DNA of 64,000 bases, from NCBI RefSeq assembly GCF_050948175.1, contig NC_135202.1, positions 1,550,001 through 1,614,000 of the forward strand. Reading direction: 5' to 3'. Each line of letters opens with the position of its first letter. Position 1 is the first letter of the stretch. This document shows, one piece after another, positions 56,657-64,000 of this stretch. Origin of the DNA: Xylocopa sonorina (Eukaryota > Arthropoda > Insecta > Hymenoptera > Apidae). The position numbers and the translations under genes were made by a program. The notes under the pieces are model-generated. The model worked only from the letters and a program-made list of their open reading frames with translations, was not told the origin of the DNA and ran no database searches.

Positions 56657-59260
56657 AAAGAACCGACATATTAACTAATTAAGGAAAAATTATTCCTACT
56701 TATAAAAATTTTGTTACTTTTTGTAAAAGTTTAATATGATAATATAAAATATTTAAAATATTAAAAAACTAAAGTAAAATATATTTTTATATATTTTTGT
56801 AATATATTTTGTAATGCTAAATGATAAGAATTAAATAAATTACGATTGAAAATATTTATTTATGTAGATTGAACTTTACTCATACATCTATAATAAAATT
56901 AACAAAGTAATTCGTATTTAACATTTTCTTTGGAAACAATGGGCAAAGATATAAAGTACTTTGTTGTTATAGTTCTAGCTGTTTTACAAGTTCCGAAAAT
57001 GATAAAATAAACCAACGCCAGCAAAAAGTCTAATGTTTCATACTTATTTTATAGTTGAAAGATTATCAAGCTTTATGCCTGGATGGATACTTAAATATAA
57101 GTATAACTGTCAAAATGAAATGAGTACGCAAAGTGATATTTACATATCTGCGTGCTGCAATTTTGATGTATTTAAATTTCTGATAAAAGCATATAAATGT
57201 TTATAATCTAATTATCAATTACAAATGGAATTCTACAATTTATTTATGTAATATTCATTTCTTTTTGTAGGCATCCACCAATACATACACAGTATCTTTA
57301 ATCTTGATGGATTTCGTGTGTGCGTGAGCGTGTGCGCGCGCGCGCGCGCATGTGTATGTATGATAGCAGTTGCAGAAACACCACCTATTAGGTTTCATAG
57401 TTTCGATTCTAGTAAATCGAGTAAAATGGCATAAGAATTTCTGCAGAATATCAAGGGGATGTGAAGCTACTATTGCACTGCATATAGCATTCTTCACTGG
57501 AAGAATTTTTCTTCCAATGTGTCGACTCCAGATTTGTTTGAATTGTTCTCGTTTAGAAATTTAAAACTGAATGACATATCCCTTAACAAAGCACGCCGGT
57601 GACCACGATACCTAATAGATCCAAGGTTCCTTTATCAGAGATTAAGGCCTGCATTCTTTATTTCCAAACTTCTTTACATAGCGTTACACTCTTAAGACTC
57701 TTTGTAAGTTACAAAGAACAGGAAAGCTACATGGATTATAAAAGTCTAATTGTTTAATTTATATAATCTTGAACATTTTAAATCTGTTTACGATGCATTT
57801 CTTGTTGTATATGTTTATCACCTGGCGCTGTATCAACTACTACTGTCATCATCCCTTTCTAAAATTTGGAGAACTCACCAGATCTAGTGAAACCTTGCTC
57901 AGGATGCATATGTGTTTTTACTGTATGCAGCAGAAATGGAATTACATTAACAGAAGTACCAGCTAGTTCTCTACGCCTGTTTCAGACAACATTAAATCAC
58001 CTTGTTAAACAATAATATATTAAATGTGACTTGCACTTTTAAATTTGAATTTATAGACATCTAACAAATAAATATGTTTTTCTTACTATTCATATCATTA
58101 TACTTTCAGTGATTTATTATGTTCTGTGATTTGATATATTAACTGCATGATTATATTTTACACCTTGCGTACCAAACATTCTTTTTACTCCTGATAAGAG
58201 TGGATAGTTCTTCGTTTTGTATTCGTATATCGCATTGATTATAAAAGTATATGATATTGTTTTTATGCAGTCATGTATAATTATGTACATACAAATTCGC
58301 GATTAAGTAGCTATGTGTTCAAATTCAATTCCGAATAATGTTCTAAAAAGCATCCGAGATAACAAACGGCAAGAAGGTGGCGACACCATACCGGCACTAT
58401 ATTGCCACTTCCGAAGAGTGTCAGCTGATCCGTAGCCATCTGTGATCGGATTCGTTAGCTAAAATGCCAGAACGTGTTACCAGCATGTGACAAATGTAAC
58501 ACGCCGTGTGAATCCCGCAGTACCAGCACCTTCGTGACACGCGTGTCCTCGCTCCATTCATGAATCTACATCATGAAATAGTAGATGTTCAACATATGAG
58601 TATTGATACATATTTTGATAGTCGTTTTCCTATATTTATAGTTATTGAGAGAGTCGTATATTCATCATTAGGATATGTCAGCCTACGCCACTACCAGGCG
58701 TGTAGCTATGGTGAGCTGATAGTGTCATTGCCACGACCACGTAGCCCATGTGCTATATCGCGGTGCATTATTAGTGCCGTGATACGCGTGTCGCCCCAGT
58801 ACTAAGAGTATGCCGTTACGTGAGCTGAGTAGGTGCATTGTCTTAGCACAGTTCCGCCTCGGAATTCGTTCCATCCGTTGTCATTGACGTGCCAATCGCT
58901 GGTTGTTTGGGAGATTGTAGTGCATGAGGCAGACCTGTTTCTTATCATCGTCAAGGAGATAAATTTTCACTCCCCCCCTTTTGAATTTTGTTAAATATTG
59001 TTTGGAATTTCTGCTGTTTCTGTATCGCTTTGTCCGCATTATGAATTCATCTTATGTATGATCTTTTTGGTCTTCATCTTTTGTTACATGTAACATTATG
59101 TACGTAATGCACTTTTGTTATGTAATGCTCAAATTTGTAATCCTCGGATTCCTTTACTTCTTGGTAAAGCAACTTATTCGATTAACATATATTCATTAGG
59201 CATAGATGTAAATAATTAGAAAAATGCTACTAAAATAGTATTAAATATGTTGTGGCAATT
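56657..59260. other. AT-rich stretch without recognised genes
   Basis: I see no protein motif on either strand. It contains a GT/GC microsatellite (57317-57358). A GC-richer patch at 58360-58850 holds two loosely similar segments ending in (a)cacgcgtgtc and tacgcgtgtcgcc, but they are too weak to classify. Confidence 0.5.
57317..57358. repeat. (GT/GC)n microsatellite
   Basis: gtgtgtgcgtgagcgtgtgc followed by a run of gc dinucleotides and gtgtatg. Confidence 0.9.
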
Positions 59261-60070
59261 ATATATTTAAGTTCTAAAGATGTAGATGGAATTACTGTCC
59301 GATATTTTACGTGATCCAATTGACGTATCGAGTAAGACTATGAAATATGAAAACCTTTTACTATTCCTCGACCCCTTTTCATGTTAACTGAATAATTAGT
59401 TCTGCGAGACGAGAAGGCTGAATTAGTGAAATCCCTACGAACACAAGTAATTTGTAAGTAATACATTTTTTTTTTTATGAAATATTTGCCTTTGCATAGA
59501 ATAGAACGTATAGATATAAATTCCTGTTTTATATTCGGATATTTATCATATTTAAATATTATCACATCAATATTAAATATTATCATATTTATCATATTTT
59601 ATATTTCGGTCAAATTCTATTATAGCTTTGGAGCAGAAGTAATATTGATTATACCTGCTTTTTACAATAGTTGTTTATTTAACTTAATTATATTCATAAC
59701 TAATTTAATTATATATTTAAGGTCTAAAGGTGTAGGTGGAATTACTGTCCGATATTTTAGGTGATCCATTCGACGTATCGAGTGAGATTATGAAATATGA
59801 AAACCTTTTACTATTCCTCGACGCCTTTCCATGTTAAATGAATGATTAGATCTGGAAGACGAGAAGCCTGAATTAGTGAGATCTCTGCGAACATAAGTAA
59901 TTTGTAAGTAATACAATTTTTCTCTTTGAAATATTTGCCTTTGCATAGAATAGAACGTATAGATATTAATGCCTGTCTTATATCCATTTCAGTCCAATTC
60001 TATTATAGCTATTGAACAGAAGTAATACTGATTATACCTGATTTTTACAATAGTTCTTTATGTAACAGAT
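59261..60070. repeat. Tandem duplication, ~450 bp unit (two copies)
   Basis: 59261-59710 and 59711-60070 share atatatttaag(t/g)tctaaag, ggaattactgtccgatattt, gaaaaccttttactattcct, gcctttgcatagaatagaac and tttttacaatagtt, with scattered changes. The first copy has an extra ~70 bp AT-rich piece near 59540-59610. On the minus strand both copies keep a similar short reading (TCVRRDFTNSAFSSR / TYVRRDLTNSGFSSR), which may be chance or a small decayed exon. Confidence 0.85.
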
Positions 60071-60279
60071 TTTATAGACGTAGAAGCATCATTTGAGGGA
60101 TGTATCGATCCACTTTGCAGTTCTATCCGTTTCTTTTTCTGCTCGCTACTTTCCATTTTTAATGCCGTATACTTATCCTTTATCACCATCATATATGTTG
60201 CGTAAGATTATAATAACTCTTTTGTCCTTAAATTGTGGGGATATTTCAATTAAATTTCCTTTGACTAAAGAAACGGAAA

Positions 60280-60579
60280 TTAAAAAACAGTGACACCTAC
60301 CATTTCTTGGAAACGTTGTATCGTAATTTGCATCTGACTGTTTTGAAAGGCTCGCACTTTGCTTAACGTTTCCAATGATTCGGTCAACGGAGTAAAGAAA
60401 TATTCTACTTTCGAAATTGTCGGCTCTTGTAATTCTAAGGCAAATACATTCATCTGCCGACATCGTGAACACTGTTTTTTGGCTAAATTACAGAAAAACA
60501 AATATATTATAAGGAATATAATAAACCTCGTAATATTAAATTTAACTTTGTTCATCGTTGCCTTGGTGGGTACATCCAA
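60280..60579 (-). CDS. Small membrane-type ORF, unknown, possibly one exon
   Basis: 99 codons on the minus strand from ATG at 60579. The N-terminal ~15 residues are polar, followed by a hydrophobic segment (ITRFIIFLIIYLFFCNLA) that could be a signal anchor, a CSRC pair, then an amphipathic stretch (EPTISKVEYFFTPLTESLET). Composition is more protein-like than other short frames nearby. A potential splice donor (gaaatg|gtaggt) lies near its 3' end, so it could be a first exon. I do not recognise a family, and transcription is unproven. Confidence 0.25.
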   Translation of the reverse strand: MDVPTKATMNKVKFNITRFIIFLIIYLFFCNLAKKQCSRCRQMNVFALELQEPTISKVEYFFTPLTESLETLSKVRAFQNSQMQITIQRFQEMVGVTVF

Positions 60580-60599
60580 AGCAATAAACAGGGTTGGGC

Positions 60600-61689
60600 A
60601 GTCATAATTAGCACCTCAAATATTCTCGAAACAATAAGTTTCATAGAAATTTTTGCTGATATAAAATTGTACCATGAGCCCAGACGTTGATGATAATAGT
60701 TTTTTTGTAAGTGGAGGTATGTTGGACATTTGAAGGTTACCTTACTTTTATAAAATGAATTGGTATGTTCATTCTAGAGTATTTCAAAACGAGTTCAACG
60801 ACCTGTAACATGAAGCCATTGAAGGTTACAAGAAGTAAAGAATAAGAAGGAAGGAAATGAATAAACACTATTCGAAGGGCATTTTAATAGCTTGTAGGAT
60901 AAGTTAAACATGATAATATTAGTGTTAAAAAATCGGTTTGGTTACGTTTGATTAGGCTGTTCGTTTGTCGTCCATTTTATAAGTACTGAGCTGCGGATTC
61001 CTGAGGACAGCTCACGAAAGTGTTGAACTGTGGAAGATTATTATTGTGAATTTGAATCAAAAGGTAATTAAATTCCATTAGATTGCAAACAAATCTCAAT
61101 GCTTCATTTTAAATAGTAGGATTAAATGCTCTTTACAACACTACAAGAATGGATACACACCTCTCTGTTATTATTATTTCATTTATTAAATTAAAGAACG
61201 AAGCAAAACATTTTCAATAATTATGAATATGAAAAATACTTGAACATTCCAATAAAAAACTTTCCTAAACAGGAGTTAGAAAAATCAAACATTCAATTTC
61301 AATTCCAGAATGCATCTATAGGAGATAAAATAATTTGAAAACTTTAATTACAGTCTTTAGTGCAAGCAGTTGAACAGTATCTCAATTTTTAAGAAAATTG
61401 ATGAAAGTCAATCATTTTGAAATGGTCAGAATCTTTTGCGTTTGAGCAATAAGTGACTAACAAATAACTACATAAATTTCAAGCTTATGGACATGTTGAT
61501 TACATCTTATGCAGACACGTTTATAACCGAGTTACTAAATAATAATCAACACTAAGTAATAATTCTAAAACTTAAATGATTACACCCCGAATACATTTAA
61601 AAATATTGCAAACGTGAAAAGTAAGTGGTTTATCAAAAACTCTTCTAAAAGATCGGACGAAACCAATAGAAATCTTTGTTGAAGTAAGC
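60600..61689. other. AT-rich stretch, nothing recognised
   Basis: No open frame, repeat array or domain I can support between the small ORF and the last satellite block. Confidence 0.5.
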
Positions 61690-62503
61690 ACGTTCTGAAA
61701 TTCTAAGCAACGCGATGGTCCTTATCTGCCTACGTTTCATAGCAAGTAAGTTCTGAAGTTCTATGAAAACCAATGGAGCTCCTCACTATCAACGTATCAA
61801 AGGAAGTTCACAAATTCTCAGTTCAACGTATGAAGCAATGTGTGTTCTATATATCTATGTAAAGTGATGGTCCTTATCACTATATACGATTCAGAGTACG
61901 TAAGATGCAAAGTTATATGGAACATCGTAGCGCTTCTCATTTCTACGTTTCATAGTAAGCACTTTCAAAATATCCATGTAACGCGATGCAGCTTCACAGT
62001 CCTACGTTTCAAAGTAATTCCTAAAGTTCCACGAAAAGGGATGTCGCATCAGAGTGTCTACGTGTCAATGTGAGTAGCTTCGAAGTTTGCTTGCAACAAG
62101 GTGGAGCATCTCAGTTTCACGTTTCCAAGCAAGTATGTTGTAATGTTCTATGCACAGAAATATGCCTATCTGCTTCCATACTTCAAAAAAAGTGAAATCT
62201 ACAGTTCCACGCAGCGGCATGGCGCTGCATTGTGTCTGGGCCTCAGTGCATTAGAGTTCTAATGCTCCATGCAAGGTGATGGCGCATAACATTTCAACGT
62301 ATCACGCTAAGTAAGCTGTAATCTTCTATGCATATCATTATGCTTATCCGCTTCTACGTTTTTAAAGAATGTGAATTATACAGTTCCATGCAACGTATAG
62401 GCGCATTACAGTGTTTGCGTGTCACAACAATAGAATTCTAATGCTCCATGCAAAGCGATGACGCATCTTATATCAGCCTTTCAATTGTAAGTAAGATGGA
62501 ATG
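61690..62503 (+). repeat. Satellite block 8 (~178 bp subfamily B)
   Basis: Phrases such as gttctaatgctccatgcaa, atttcaacgtatcacgctaa and atgcttatccgcttctac repeat as at 17275-20215. The block ends at the start of the right-hand gypsy element. Confidence 0.88.
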
Positions 62504-62708
62504 TCTGTAGCGGCTAGCAGTGCAAAAGTTAGTTTCATTTACTTCGAAATTTAAAGACAGAGATATTAACTTAAATTCATTGTGAAAGATGAAATGGCCA
62601 TCCATGACGTTTACTGATGTATTTTCTCTCTGGCTAAGTCCATACATTCGTTATCATCGTATCGATAACGAACAGCGTCACAGCCGGCAGTACAAAGTTC
62701 CATTAAAT

Positions 62709-63357
62709 AATGTCTCAGTTAGAACCAAAGGACGCCATCCAAGTTCAAGATATTTTTATCAACCCGCTGGGGACTCAGAAGTATGAAACGCTGAAGGCAG
62801 AACTAGTGCCTAGACCGTCCTTCTTGCAAGCACAAAGGGTACGCCGTCTACTAGAATAGGAGGAAATAGGAGATAGAACGCCGTCGCAGTTCTTATGTCA
62901 TATGAGGGACCTGGCAGGAACTACGGTGTCCGATGAATTCCTAAGGCCGTTCTGGTCCGGTCGACGGCCGGCTATGGCCAGGGCTTTTGTCACGGCCCAA
63001 ACAGACTTCCCGCTAAACAAATTAGCCAAAATAGCGGACCAAATCCACGATGGGATCGCACAGCAAGTTGCTAGCATAACGCCGAGCAGTACCACCGAGC
63101 TCTTATTAAAACGATTGGAAAGATTGGAGCTCGAAATATCGGAGCATCGAAAATTTCGCTCTCAAATTTGCGTCCAGACAAGAGATTCTGCAGCCGCCGC
63201 ACGAGTTCGAGGATTGCTACTCGCAATAGTTCACCAGCCAAGCACAAGCATTGTTGATACCACTGGAAATTTGGAACCTCATCTACGCGGTGCCGTTCGC
63301 TATGCAGGTTCCATTCGGGAAACGAGGAGGGATGCCAACGAACGTGGCAACCAGTAA
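62709..63357 (+). pseudogene. G2 gag remnant
   Basis: From ATG 62709 it reads MSQLEPKDAIQVQDIFINPL and AELVPRPSFLQAQRVRRLLE. An in-frame TAG (about 62857) follows, then EEIGDRTPSQFLCHMRDLAG, FWSGRRPAMARAFV and LNKLAKIADQIHD. This is the capsid-like gag of arthropod gypsy elements. It then degrades into unrelated readings near 63150-63350. Confidence 0.8.
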
Positions 63358-63606
63358 GGGTCCAGCGACTAGCCACCTGTTTGTCACCGATCGAGCAACG
63401 AAGGAAGAAGTTTTGATCGATACCGGTTTGGACCTTTGCGTGTATCCTCGCACACGTATCAAAGGCCGAATTCAGATGACAAAGTACCAGCTATGTGCGG
63501 CTAACATTATAATAAACATCTACGGCGACAGGACGATCAACCTGAACATGGGACTCCGACGAGCATTTCCATGGAGTGTCATCATTAATGAGCCGTGGCC
63601 TCATTA
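63358..63606 (+). pseudogene. G2 aspartic protease remnant
   Basis: HLFVTDRATKEEVLIDTGLD carries the Asp-Thr-Gly active site, followed by LCVYPRTRIKGR and LNMGLRRAFPW, as in gypsy proteases of insects. The end of the protease and the beginning of the RT are missing, as the reading jumps straight into RT. Confidence 0.82.
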
Positions 63607-63995
63607 GACCATCGAAAAGCCAATGGGCCTCAACCTTACATATGGTCCAGAATAAGGACAATGGCTGGAGATCCTTCGGCGACTACAGAGCGCAAAACGC
63701 AAGAACGATACCCGATCGACACCCGATACCACATATAGAGGACTTTTGGCGGATGCTGTTCGGGAAGACGATCTTTTTGACCATAGATTTAGTACGTGCG
63801 TATCGCAAAATTCCGGTGCACTCGAACGACATCCCGAAAATCGTGATTACAATGCTGTTCGGATTATTCGAATATGTAGCGAAGCCATTTAGGCTGTAAA
63901 ATGCCGCGCAAACGTTCAGTTCAATCATACGGTTCTACTAGAGGTCTAGACTTCTGTTATGCGTACTTAGACGATATATTATTCGCATCGAGGGA
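63576..63995 (+). pseudogene. G2 reverse transcriptase, N-terminal half
   Basis: It reads GLIRPSKSQWASTLHMVQNK, WRSFGDYRAQNART, DRHPIPHIEDF, and FLTIDLVRAYRKIPV with the first catalytic Asp, then PFRL and a stop at about 63899. After a frame change FCYAYLDDILFASRDK gives the catalytic Tyr-x-Asp-Asp box just before the window edge. Substitutions at conserved sites and the stop show decay. Confidence 0.85.
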
Positions 63996-64000
63996 CAAGA

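Larger units (their letters stand above)
62504..64000 (+). mobile_element. Ty3/gypsy retrotransposon G2, gag-pol (runs off the window)
   Basis: It begins with tgtagcggctagcag, which may be an LTR edge. Then come gag from 62709, protease (about 63380-63580) and reverse transcriptase to the window end. Large deletions shorten gag and the protease-RT junction. The element is in the opposite orientation to G1 and of a different gypsy lineage by its gag and protease motifs. Confidence 0.82.

Overview
The window looks like repeat-rich, probably heterochromatic nuclear DNA of an insect, most likely a hymenopteran. Evidence: short TTAGG arrays (the insect telomere repeat), R1-clade non-LTR retrotransposons joined directly to those arrays, insect-type piggyBac, Ty1/copia and Ty3/gypsy elements, several blocks of diverged ~174-178 bp satellite, and a decayed animal HSDL2 gene with spliceosomal introns. 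There are no bacterial operons, rRNA genes or CRISPR arrays, and I see no intact host gene I can name.

Layout. 1-1134 is an old truncated copy of a non-LTR element I call X. 1135-4505 is satellite that flips orientation at about 3017-3038. 4505-5915 and 16194-17185 are two halves of one decayed gypsy element (minus strand), separated exactly inside the integrase by a 10.28 kb non-repetitive-looking block (5916-16193) flanked by GTAA. 17275-20215 is a second satellite block interrupted by a ~133 bp AT-rich tandem repeat. 20216-22410 is the 3' half of an R1-clade element (R1a) ending in TTAGG repeats, followed by a small gag fragment, more satellite, and a 518 bp non-autonomous retroelement with a 15 bp target duplication. 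25089-27395 is the 5' half of another copy (R1c, minus strand), head-to-head across TTAGG repeats with X (27432-29990).

From about 27.34 to 31.1 kb the sequence reappears inverted at about 44.78-48.72 kb. The X part of the two arms is almost identical and has no net indel over 2.9 kb, while the flanks are clearly diverged, as expected from recent gene conversion in an older palindrome. The spacer holds a piggyBac inserted into another piggyBac (31839-34438), a copia element (34660-37119), satellite, and Y (38193-42600, possibly to 44780), a non-LTR element whose own ORF2 carries a 509 bp non-autonomous insertion (39026-39534). R1b (48661-54517) is the most complete R1-clade copy but lacks the YADD region of its reverse transcriptase.

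From 54.5 kb the sequence becomes AT-rich: a 41 bp minisatellite, the HSDL2 pseudogene (55222-56656), a 450 bp tandem duplication (59261-60070), one small membrane-type ORF, another satellite block (61690-62503), and a gypsy gag-pol running off the right edge. Nothing here forms a pathway. The main interest is retrotransposons tied to telomeric repeats, nested insertions with readable target duplications, and palindromic satellite structure. All identity statements come from reading the sequence by eye, without alignment software.
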